DNA of 32,867 bases from Promethearchaeota archaeon (lineage in GTDB: Archaea > Asgardarchaeota > Lokiarchaeia > Sigyniarchaeales > SOKP01). Position numbers and translations under genes: made by a program. Location of the stretch: assembly GCA_019894885.1 (NCBI GenBank), contig JAGXNP010000013.1, positions 1 through 32,867 of the forward strand, written 5' to 3'. Of this stretch, positions 16,796 to 24,341 are shown in pieces (positions within the stretch are counted from its first letter, which is position 1; every line of letters begins with the position of its first letter). Under the pieces are notes generated by a model. The model was not told the origin of the DNA, searched no databases, and saw only the letters and a list, made by a program, of their open reading frames with translations.

Positions 16796-18211
16796 TTAGC
16801 TTGATTCATCGATTTTTTCGAAAACATAAATTTTTCTTTTGACAATTTGGCTTTTTTTAGCATCAAGGATTGATCTAACATGCTTTTGTTTAAATTGGAG
16901 CTTATTATTTGATTTGTTTACGATTCTATTTAAATCTAGCATTGGTACAAGTTTGAATTTGTAAAAGTTAGCCATTTCTTCTATTCTTAATTGTACCTCT
17001 CCTCCGTCGATAGTGCTAAAAACGGGTGCGATTATACTAATCCTACCCTTTGGAGCTAAAACTTTGAAACTTTCCCTAAAAGTGGCTTTGAATAATGGAT
17101 TTAATTTCGATTCAATCAAGTCAACAATTTCAGTATAATATGGTGTTTGCGTGTAAAATGGACCCAACTCTGGTTCGGTACAAATCCCGTCAAATCTTTC
17201 ATTCTTTAAAACTGAAGATAGTTGATTGATGTCAACTCTTTTAATTCTCTCGTTTAGCATATATGGCACTGTTTCTTCGAGTTCGTTTAATAACCAGTTT
17301 ATGTTTCTTTCAGTATTTTTCACTTTAGTTTCGTTAATGTCCGTTCCAAAAATTTGAAAGTCTTCAATCAAGGCAAATAATAATATAGTCCCATTTCCAA
17401 CAAATGGATCCAGAATTATTTTCTTCTCTCTCTGTTCAAATAAATTTAGAAAGTTTAACATTATGAGAGACAATTTTGGTGAAATTGCGCTTTTAAACTC
17501 TTTAAACGGTTTTTCTTCATCAACGTGTTTTTTGAAGCTAGGATCGTCGCAAGTAAGCGTTCTAGCAATGTAAAAACCTTCCTCTGTGAATCCGAATATA
17601 ATCTCAGCTCGGTCCTTATTAAACAAACCGTATTTAATAATATGATGAGGGAATATTGGGTTTAAATTACCTGCGTCAATATTTTCTTGAGGGTATTTAT
17701 AATATAAGGATTTCTTAGCACCATTTTCTTTTAATAAGGTCATGATTTCTTTATTTAAAAACGGTAGGAAGTGTTTTAGGAGCACTTCAGAATAATAATT
17801 ATCGTCATAGAGATTAGGGTAAATTGAAACAGCAAAAAATAAACTTTCCCTTCTAATACTAGGAAAAACCTTTTTTAAAGATGAGTCGATAACTTTAAGA
17901 ATCTCTTTCCTCTTTACTTCGATCTGCTTATACTTTTCGATTTGTAATGGAAACGCAAAATGCACGGTTTGGATGTCAATAAAATCATAAATTTCGGCGA
18001 TTTTTTGGCATCCGCCTAGAATGTATTGAAGCTCCATTAGTTTATTAATGTATAATCTAACTTCATGCAAATCATCGAATTCTACAATGGCAACATTCGC
18101 CGAATAATCTGTAATTCGACCTTTAAACTGTATTGAATTTTTCAATACATGATCTAATTCAGCTAAGGATAAAAGCCAGTTTTTTCCTAAAACAAATAGA
18201 AAGCGATTCAT
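16796..18211 (-). CDS. Trm11/TrmG10-like RNA methyltransferase family protein with EPELGPF motif
   Basis: This 471-aa protein has the N-terminal FLFVLGKNWLLSLAELDHVL segment typical of Trm11/TrmG10 (THUMP-containing) enzymes that methylate G10 of tRNA, and a C-terminal class I SAM domain. The SAM domain has ILDPFVGNGTILLFALI (near residue 266) and IFGTDINETKVKNTERNINWLL. Motif IV, which is normally DPPYG or NPPY in these amino-methyltransferases, reads TEPELGPFYTQTPYY (near residue 346). Catalytic chemistry may therefore differ from canonical G10 methylation. The ORF opens at TTG 18217, but ATG 18211 two codons in gives MNRFLFVLG and is preferred. It is immediately upstream of nth (3-base gap). 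Confidence 0.75.
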   Translation of the reverse strand: MNRFLFVLGKNWLLSLAELDHVLKNSIQFKGRITDYSANVAIVEFDDLHEVRLYINKLMELQYILGGCQKIAEIYDFIDIQTVHFAFPLQIEKYKQIEVKRKEILKVIDSSLKKVFPSIRRESLFFAVSIYPNLYDDNYYSEVLLKHFLPFLNKEIMTLLKENGAKKSLYYKYPQENIDAGNLNPIFPHHIIKYGLFNKDRAEIIFGFTEEGFYIARTLTCDDPSFKKHVDEEKPFKEFKSAISPKLSLIMLNFLNLFEQREKKIILDPFVGNGTILLFALIEDFQIFGTDINETKVKNTERNINWLLNELEETVPYMLNERIKRVDINQLSSVLKNERFDGICTEPELGPFYTQTPYYTEIVDLIESKLNPLFKATFRESFKVLAPKGRISIIAPVFSTIDGGEVQLRIEEMANFYKFKLVPMLDLNRIVNKSNNKLQFKQKHVRSILDAKKSQIVKRKIYVFEKIDESS

Positions 18212-18285
18212 TATCAATTAAAAATAGGTTGCTTAGGTTTAAAAAGCAAGCATGTTATTAGTAGTTTTAGTTAAGGAAGAATAAG

Positions 18286-19566
18286 TTAGTCTTTACCTAA
18301 TACATATCGAATTATACGTATTATGTCAGCTTTACGACTATTGGGGGGCAGATTTATATCGTTAGTAGTGCAATAATTTTTCAATTCCTTAACGGTTAGA
18401 CTATTTAAATCCTCAGGTAAGTCACCTATTAGATCAGCATTAACTCGAACTTTTTTGTCTGTTTCTTCGCTGGAATCTTCATTATCTCCAGTTATAGTGC
18501 GCTCATATTTTTCACCTGAGATATTTTCAATTGCACTTATGATAGAGTCCAGATCTTCTTTCTTTCTTTTCGGGAGCAGAGATATAACCTCTTCCTCTTC
18601 TGGTTCTTTAATTTTTGTTTTCTGTTCTCGTTTCCTTTGATACTTCTCATGTTGTAAGGTTTCCATTTCTTTCATTACAGTCTGATAATTATCTTTAAAA
18701 TATTTCAAACTAATATTTATTATATCTGAGAGATTATCCCATCTTTTCTTTTTAACTATTGATTCTCCCCAATGGAATAAATCTCTCTGTAAATCTATAG
18801 TGACTACTTTACCTTCATATGTTATATCTAAAGTAAGCCACCTTAGGATATTTGCTATTATAATGTCATTATCAAATGCAGAAAACCCGTACTCTCTTCC
18901 TAGAGAAGAGAAGATAGATAAAGTACCGAACGCTGCGACCTGACCGCTGTGATATTCTGAGGTTATAAGTAATGGAACTTTAGGACAATCTTCTTCAATC
19001 CATTTTTCTCCATCAAATCGGTTTCTCCAGCAATTCAGACCCCCTCTTACAATGACTTCGACTTTTACATTTTTTTCTGCCTTTGGCAGTTTAAGCGTTC
19101 CTAAAGAGCAGGCACTTGATAAAATTATTTTTTTAATATTTTCAGTGATATAGTGCGGTGTAAAATTAACGATCATTGGTCTTTTTTGCATATTAACATA
19201 ATTTACAGAATCAAAAATTTCATCATCTATAAATTCAAAACCGAAAAACCTGGTTAATTCGTTAATATTAGTTCTATTTATGTGTTCTCCACCCCTCGAG
19301 CCAACGATTAGTAAACTTCCACCCTCTCTAACATATTCCTCTAATACTTCTATTTCTCGTGGACTAAGATTAACATTTTTAGGTATAGACATTATGATGG
19401 CATTATAATTTTTGATTTTGTCTAATGAATGGAATCCAGCTTCAATTTTCCCTAATTTGTAAGCTGAAGTGAACAGGAACTGAGTGAAATCAGCATAACT
19501 CGAAGCCTCTAAGGTTAACATATTATTATGGCTATAATCAAGACCAACTGTAATGTCACTTTTCAT
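18286..19566 (-). CDS. IFT52/GldG-like (GIFT domain) protein with C-terminal SAP domain
   Basis: The N-terminal domain (about 1-260) has the Rossmann-like GIFT/glutamine-amidotransferase-related fold shared by IFT52 and GldG. Segments are YNAIIMSIPKNVNLSPREIEVLEEYVREGGSLLIVGSRGGE, then NINELTRFFGFEFIDDEIFDSVNYVN. The latter strongly recalls the N-terminus of eukaryotic IFT52 ('--GGES---TNINFLLEEYGI--N-D-V--NVYY'). A charged helical linker of about 100 aa follows, and the last 37 residues (390-426; LTVKELKNYCTTNDINLP..RKADIIRIIRYVL) fit a SAP-type nucleic-acid-binding helix pair. No signal peptide or membrane helix is visible, so it is predicted cytosolic. ATG 19566 is the only sensible start. 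Function is unknown; the architecture suggests a scaffold or nucleic-acid-associated protein. Confidence 0.68.
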   Translation of the reverse strand: MKSDITVGLDYSHNNMLTLEASSYADFTQFLFTSAYKLGKIEAGFHSLDKIKNYNAIIMSIPKNVNLSPREIEVLEEYVREGGSLLIVGSRGGEHINRTNINELTRFFGFEFIDDEIFDSVNYVNMQKRPMIVNFTPHYITENIKKIILSSACSLGTLKLPKAEKNVKVEVIVRGGLNCWRNRFDGEKWIEEDCPKVPLLITSEYHSGQVAAFGTLSIFSSLGREYGFSAFDNDIIIANILRWLTLDITYEGKVVTIDLQRDLFHWGESIVKKKRWDNLSDIINISLKYFKDNYQTVMKEMETLQHEKYQRKREQKTKIKEPEEEEVISLLPKRKKEDLDSIISAIENISGEKYERTITGDNEDSSEETDKKVRVNADLIGDLPEDLNSLTVKELKNYCTTNDINLPPNSRKADIIRIIRYVLGKD

Positions 19567-19713
19567 AATAAAATCATTCCTAAATATTTGTATTCAAAAA
19601 TATAATAATTTCCACTTTTAAATATTTACAGTAAAATTATCATTTCTTTTCCTCTAAAATGAAATAATAAAATCGTATAATATAGTCGTTTTATAAAAAT
19701 AACAGTTACTCGT

Positions 19714-19723
19714 AAAAAAAAAA
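19714..19723 (-). terminator. Poly-T tract after acyltransferase-like gene
   Basis: On the minus strand a T10 run begins two bases beyond the TAA of the membrane protein at 19726-20814. This is a typical archaeal T-tract termination signal, with no clear hairpin. Confidence 0.45.
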
Positions 19724-19725
19724 GA

Positions 19726-20814
19726 TTAGATTTTAATCTTAATATTCCATCTAGCTAGAAGTAGCGCTATTCCTGCTTCTATCACTATTGGTAGAACTCC
19801 AACCAAAAGCATTGTAATTAAAGGATTAGCCACAAGAAAACTTCTATCAAGAAGACCTATTGCAACATCGAAAATGAACGCTAGGATAAAAAGGAGTAGC
19901 ATATTTTTACCCATTTCTGATAGTACAGGGACTTTAAAGTTCATTTTTTCGAATCCATAGAAAACAGCTATTAAGAAACCAGAAGCTGCGATCGCTAGGA
20001 AAGCTAAAGATGTTGTTGCGTCGTGATGTTCTGCAGGTTGGATCCAGTCAAAACAGTAGAATGCAATTATGAAAATGCTTGAAACTGGTAAAATTCTTTT
20101 TTTAAATCCAACATTTGGATCTTCCGAATCCATTTTGTACCATTGAGAGAAACAAGTCCCAGCAATAGCAATTGCAGCATGATTTAACGAATTAAACGGA
20201 AATGGAATGGTTCCCACTCCTCCAAGCCCTTTATGCTCAAGTAGAGGCGTTGCGTAGAGTATCGCGTGAATAATTAGTATTCCGATGCATACATATAACC
20301 GTTTATCTGCACTTTTAGGGATTAAATACGCCAAGAGATAAGCAGCAAAAGTACCAATCGCCAAATTTGCTAAGGTACCATACCATAACACTTCATCCCA
20401 AGGAATCCCGTCACCAAAAAGTAACCCTCCAATCAATCCGTCATCTATGAATGCTAACCCATATAGAACTGCCACACGAATAATCCCATGTTTCCATGCG
20501 GCTCCAGCGCCTTTTTTTTTCATCCTGCTCGTAAAAGCAATATATCCCACAAAACCTAAGATGAACATGAAAATTTGTTGGCCAATATCAATAATTGTTA
20601 TTAAAGCTGGATACCCGTCATAGTATTGAAACCCGTGATTTAAAAGGGGTGGTCCTATAGGAGCCTCTCCGGGAAAGTTGCCCGAGAGTGGCCAAGTTAT
20701 CACTGAAATAATTAGAAATATAATAATTAATCCCCGAAATTGATCTAACCATTCATACCGTTTATGCAAATTAGGTTTTTCTTCTTGCTCTTCTTCAATT
20801 CTTTCTTCAACCAT
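19726..20814 (-). CDS. HGSNAT/DUF5009-like membrane acyltransferase-family protein
   Basis: This is a 362-aa integral membrane protein with roughly nine to ten hydrophobic helices. The N-terminus is an acidic cytosolic leader followed by RYEWLDQFRGLIIIFLI, matching the 'R---LD-FRG--I---' start of heparan-alpha-glucosaminide N-acetyltransferase-like proteins. GQQIFMFILGFVGYIAFTSRMKKKG and FPFNSLNHAAIAIAGT fit later helices of that family. Such proteins transfer acetyl groups across membranes to sugars, but many prokaryotic members have no assigned substrate. The gene is divergent from the MFS transporter, and the 166-base region between them carries a perfect palindrome. A role in modifying envelope or imported sugars is an inference. 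Confidence 0.6.
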   Translation of the reverse strand: MVEERIEEEQEEKPNLHKRYEWLDQFRGLIIIFLIISVITWPLSGNFPGEAPIGPPLLNHGFQYYDGYPALITIIDIGQQIFMFILGFVGYIAFTSRMKKKGAGAAWKHGIIRVAVLYGLAFIDDGLIGGLLFGDGIPWDEVLWYGTLANLAIGTFAAYLLAYLIPKSADKRLYVCIGILIIHAILYATPLLEHKGLGGVGTIPFPFNSLNHAAIAIAGTCFSQWYKMDSEDPNVGFKKRILPVSSIFIIAFYCFDWIQPAEHHDATTSLAFLAIAASGFLIAVFYGFEKMNFKVPVLSEMGKNMLLLFILAFIFDVAIGLLDRSFLVANPLITMLLVGVLPIVIEAGIALLLARWNIKIKI

Positions 20815-20850
20815 TTTTTAATCAACACTTTTTATTTTTCAAATTCTGAC

Positions 20851-20869
20851 AGTAAATATGGCATTTACT
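20851..20869. promoter_or_regulatory. Perfect 7-bp inverted repeat, candidate operator
   Basis: AGTAAAT and ATTTACT are perfect inverted arms separated by ATGGC. The site lies 36 bases upstream of the minus-strand acyltransferase-like start and about 110 bases upstream of the plus-strand MFS start, in the region where a TATA element of the minus gene would fall. This position suits a repressor operator. No regulator gene is adjacent. Confidence 0.4.
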
Positions 20870-20980
20870 AGTTTTGACACTCCTAAATTTAAAAGTATCT
20901 CTCCTAAAAAAAGCAAACTTATTATAAGATTACAACGAAATAAAATTAATTTTACAGATTATTAGAAGTGTATCTTAAAT

Positions 20981-22435
20981 ATGAAGAAAAGAGAGTTGGT
21001 TTCGCTATTTTTCTTTTTGACGTTAATTTTAATCATTATAATGGATAGTGCTTTGTTTCTACCTAATGAAGTATTAATTGCAGCTGATTTAGGAATATAT
21101 TTTGATGCTCTAGGCATAATCATAGGTATATATACTATCGTAAATGGTATTTCAATTCTAATATTCGGATATTTAACCGATATGATAGAGAGAAAAAAGA
21201 TTTTAATCCTTGCTGGAGTAATGTGGTCATTAACGGCAATATTGCATATATTTGTGGAAGAATTCTGGCAACTAGTGCTTGTCAGGATCGTAGCAGCAAT
21301 CGCCGTAAGTGTAACCACTCCACTTGTAATTTCTTATTTAGCAGACATAATCTCATCCGATTCACGTTCTAAATCTTTTGCATTTTGGGGCTTGATAACA
21401 AGTATAGGAACCTTGGTTGCAGGAGTATTAGCTTTAGCGTTTAACGTTATTGATTTTGAAGCTATTGAATTACCACTCCTTGAAAAAATTGACTTCATTG
21501 CCCTAAATTATCCCAATGTATTACAGACTTGGCAGCTTCCATATTTTTATCTTGGTATCATAGCTCTCATATTTACAATCCTTAATTATTTCATTACTAT
21601 AGAACCTAAAAGAGCAGCAAAAGAAAAACAATTAGAAGAGGTTTTTTCAGATGAAAATCTGCGGTATTCCTATAAGATCAAAATATCAGATCTAAAATTC
21701 GTTTTCAAAAGGAAATCAAACTTCTTCTTGATGTTTAATTTTTTTGATGTGATTGCCTCAGGATTAGTATTAGCCTATATTTTCCCTTACATCCAGCTTG
21801 AAATTGGTGTTAGCGTTATCGATATCAAGGTAATCATTTTGTTTTTATTTATAATTGTCTTGGGATTAATAGTTGGACAATTTTGGCTCGCACATTTGGG
21901 TGATAAAAAAGTACAGCGTGGAGATCTTTCTGGCAGGGTGAAAATAGCGGTTATATGTTCAATTTTGAATTTACCTTTCTTTTTATTTGGATTTGCGATG
22001 ACACCTAATGTTGCAAACTCTACTTTCTTCTTTGGTACTTTATTGGTCAACGATATTGGATTTTGGGTTTTGTGGTTAGTCTATTGTACATTTCTAGGTG
22101 TAGGTCTCGCTTTTACTATGGGAATTGGTCCCAACTGGTATAGTTCTCTTATTGATGTTAATTTTCCAGAGAATCGAGGGACTATGGTTGCAGTCGGGTC
22201 CTTTATAGATTCCATCGGACGAGCCTTAGGTGCAGTTATAGGTGGTTTCGTGGTAACTTTGACAGGAAGCTTTTCTGCGACAATTTTTTGGTCTTTTCTA
22301 ATATTTGGGATATTTTCTACATGCTTATGGATTCCGCTTTTCTTTACTGCTAAAAAAGATTATATAGAAATAAACGAGGCCATGAAAAATAGAGCATCCT
22401 CGTTGAGTAAAATGCAACCAGAGGAATCTCGGTAA
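20981..22435 (+). CDS. MFS transporter
   Basis: This 484-aa protein has about 12 hydrophobic helices in two bundles. The loop between helices 2 and 3 carries the major facilitator motif A variant FGYLTDMIERKKILI. A longer cytoplasmic central loop (about 200-245, EPKRAAKEKQLEEVFSDENLRYSYKIKISDL) separates the halves. The second half has a degenerate motif A equivalent (WLAHLGDKKVQRGD) and a C-terminal half typical of MFS (NFPENRGTMVAVGSFIDSIGRALGAVIGG). Substrate cannot be told from sequence. A possible TATA element (TTATTATAAG) lies near 20919-20928. The gene is divergent from the acyltransferase-like gene and convergent with the next membrane protein. Confidence 0.87.
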   Translation: MKKRELVSLFFFLTLILIIIMDSALFLPNEVLIAADLGIYFDALGIIIGIYTIVNGISILIFGYLTDMIERKKILILAGVMWSLTAILHIFVEEFWQLVLVRIVAAIAVSVTTPLVISYLADIISSDSRSKSFAFWGLITSIGTLVAGVLALAFNVIDFEAIELPLLEKIDFIALNYPNVLQTWQLPYFYLGIIALIFTILNYFITIEPKRAAKEKQLEEVFSDENLRYSYKIKISDLKFVFKRKSNFFLMFNFFDVIASGLVLAYIFPYIQLEIGVSVIDIKVIILFLFIIVLGLIVGQFWLAHLGDKKVQRGDLSGRVKIAVICSILNLPFFLFGFAMTPNVANSTFFFGTLLVNDIGFWVLWLVYCTFLGVGLAFTMGIGPNWYSSLIDVNFPENRGTMVAVGSFIDSIGRALGAVIGGFVVTLTGSFSATIFWSFLIFGIFSTCLWIPLFFTAKKDYIEINEAMKNRASSLSKMQPEESR

Positions 22436-22440
22436 TAACT

Positions 22441-23220
22441 TTAACGAGTAATCATTTGTTCATGTTTAATTGATAGTAATTTTTTACTCCAACCAGGAAG
22501 GATAAATCCAAGGTAAAAGAAAAAATGTGCTAAGTCTAAGATAATTCTCATTATTATTAATAAAATGGGATCCATCTCAATTATGGCATCAAATATGGCA
22601 GAGATTCCAAATAATAGAAAAGCTATCAAAAGAAACCTTCCCTTCCATCGTATCTCGGGTTGTTCTTCCTTTTTCATGGATACTAAAGCAAATTGAACTC
22701 CTGTTATGCAAGCAGTCATTATACTCACACCTAAAAATATCAATACAAAACCCTTAAAATCTATGTCATAAGGATTAGTTGGATCTTTTATAATTCCTAA
22801 TAATGAATCAATAGGTGCTCCAGGAGCTAATATAAGGAAATAAAATAAATACAATTCAAAAAAAATCGATAATGTTCCATATATGATTAGTACTGACTTC
22901 CTTTTTTTTGGTTTCAATGTAGTCAAGTATACATTTAACCATGCTAAAATGGCAATGGGTACACCTACAGTTCCAATAAGAACATATACTTGGTAAAGCA
23001 GAAATTCTCCAGTGATGATCCAATATAAGTATCCCAATCCACTTGGATACCAAGGGGATAATGTAAAAATTATGCATAAAAAGAAGTTGAAGATTAAAAA
23101 CTGCCTTGTCCTAATATACTTTATTAAGACAACAGACCCTAATATGAAACCTATTAGTACGGAAATTAAGGCGGTTAAGCCTGAAATTTTTGCTAATTCA
23201 CTTAGAACTTGAAAAAACAT
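22441..23220 (-). CDS. Seven-helix membrane protein, unknown function
   Basis: This 259-aa protein has about seven predicted membrane helices separated by short loops, with no recognisable enzyme motif. Two conserved-looking cytoplasmic stretches are LTTLKPKKRKSV and SMKKEEQPEIRWKGRFLLIAFLLFGISAIFDA. The 7-helix layout resembles sensor-type N-terminal domains (7TM or MASE-like) but no kinase, cyclase or receiver domain follows. A periplasmic or extracellular loop (LAPGAPIDSLLGIIKDPTNPYDIDF) could be a ligand site; this is inference. The ATG at 23220 is unambiguous. The gene is convergent with the MFS transporter, five bases between stops. Confidence 0.65.
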   Translation of the reverse strand: MFFQVLSELAKISGLTALISVLIGFILGSVVLIKYIRTRQFLIFNFFLCIIFTLSPWYPSGLGYLYWIITGEFLLYQVYVLIGTVGVPIAILAWLNVYLTTLKPKKRKSVLIIYGTLSIFFELYLFYFLILAPGAPIDSLLGIIKDPTNPYDIDFKGFVLIFLGVSIMTACITGVQFALVSMKKEEQPEIRWKGRFLLIAFLLFGISAIFDAIIEMDPILLIIMRIILDLAHFFFYLGFILPGWSKKLLSIKHEQMITR

Positions 23221-23334
23221 ATTCTCTACCTTTGAATTTCAATATTTTTCTAGTTGAGTATCGTAATATAATAAATAACAAAATTAAAGTAATTTAAATT
23301 TATTTTTATACAAAAATGAAAATCATTTTTAAAA

Positions 23335-24192
23335 TCATTTTTTATGTACTTTTATATCAAATACAACATGGTATAAACCAGGACCGTAACTTTTTACAAA
23401 TCTTTTTGTTAATAAATCGCATTTGTAATCATTTCTTTCCGCGATTTCTTTAAACTCATTAAACAACCCTAAGTACTTTTCTTTGTCTACAATTCCCTCA
23501 TAATGATAAATCGTACCTTCAGCTTTTGCTAAGGTTAACGCTTCGTTTATGAAGTCTTTTGGGGCGGGAAATACTCCCATAATAACACGATCAGCTTTAA
23601 GCCCAGATTTACTCAGTTTTATTACTTCAATCTTACTATCTCCTTTTATCGGAGTAATAATGTTCTCACAATGATTAAGCTCTATATTCTCATTTAAATA
23701 GTTAAATGAATCAGGGTTCAACTCTATACTAAAAATCTTTTTAGGTTTTGAGTGTTTTGCTATGGGTAAAGAAAAATAACCTATACCAGCGAACATATCA
23801 ACAATTATCTCGCCTTCTTTTACTAAAGTTGCTAGGAATTTCCTTTCGCTTAGATTTCCCATACTAAACATTATCTTAGTAAAATCAAATTTATAGATCA
23901 CTCCATGTTCTTTATGTTTAATAATAGAATTTTTGACACCAACTAAATATTCTATCTTTTCCGGAGTTCTAAATTGCCCTTTTACCCTTCCCGAGTTCAA
24001 ATAAACTGATTTAATGCTTGGTAATAATTCTAAATATTTTTCGCCAATTTTTTTTTTTTTCCCCATTAATTTAGGATTTAATTTAATAATTACTACATTA
24101 CCAATTGTCTGAAATCCGCGGGGTAAAAGCAGTAATTCCTCATCTGATAAAGTTCCGATTAAAACATCTTTGAGTTTAGTTTTAAATCCCAT
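23335..24192 (-). CDS. taw2: tRNA wybutosine enzyme Taw2 (aminocarboxypropyltransferase)
   Basis: Taw2/TYW2 transfers the aminocarboxypropyl group of SAM to 4-demethylwyosine at G37 of tRNA-Phe. The 285-aa protein has a Trm5-like N-terminal RNA-binding part and a SAM domain with VDMFAGIGYFSLPIAKHS, IFSIELNPDSFNYLNENI and DRVIMGVFPAPKDFINEAL. The 'DRVIMG' in place of the Trm5 'NLP/NPP' catalytic motif, plus IYHYEGIVDKEKY, favours Taw2 over Trm5. An N-terminal lysine run is encoded by A13 after GGGG, an obvious slippage site. The ATG at 24192 is the clear start. It is divergent from the acyl-CoA ligase gene. Confidence 0.85.
   Translation of the reverse strand: MGFKTKLKDVLIGTLSDEELLLLPRGFQTIGNVVIIKLNPKLMGKKKKIGEKYLELLPSIKSVYLNSGRVKGQFRTPEKIEYLVGVKNSIIKHKEHGVIYKFDFTKIMFSMGNLSERKFLATLVKEGEIIVDMFAGIGYFSLPIAKHSKPKKIFSIELNPDSFNYLNENIELNHCENIITPIKGDSKIEVIKLSKSGLKADRVIMGVFPAPKDFINEALTLAKAEGTIYHYEGIVDKEKYLGLFNEFKEIAERNDYKCDLLTKRFVKSYGPGLYHVVFDIKVHKK
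24048..24060. repeat. T13/A13 homopolymer inside taw2
   Basis: Thirteen consecutive T (A13 in the coding strand, after GGGG) encode the lysine run in MGKKKKIG. Runs this long mutate by slippage and are also error-prone in sequencing. The frame here is open. Confidence 0.9.
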
Positions 24193-24266
24193 AACATGTC
24201 AAATTTGTAAGTCCAATTATCATTCTTTGATTAATTACAAGTTAAATTATTATATTATAGTAAATC

Positions 24267-24284
24267 AAACATATTATAATAATA
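24267..24284 (+). promoter_or_regulatory. Putative TATA element upstream of acyl-CoA ligase gene
   Basis: AACATATTATAATAATAG fits an archaeal TATA-type element. A start of transcription about 25 bases downstream would leave a leader of some 40 bases before ATG 24342. The assignment rests on composition and position only. Confidence 0.35.
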
Positions 24285-24330
24285 GAAAAATTTTCTATTA
24301 CTTTTCAAAAATATTTGTTGTATAAAATTA

Positions 24331-24335
24331 GAGGT
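24331..24335 (+). promoter_or_regulatory. Shine-Dalgarno-like site of acyl-CoA ligase gene
   Basis: GAGGT lies six bases before ATG 24342, a good anti-SD match at proper spacing. It supports that start codon. Few other genes in this window show so clear a ribosome-binding site. Confidence 0.55.
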
Positions 24336-24341
24336 TAAAAA

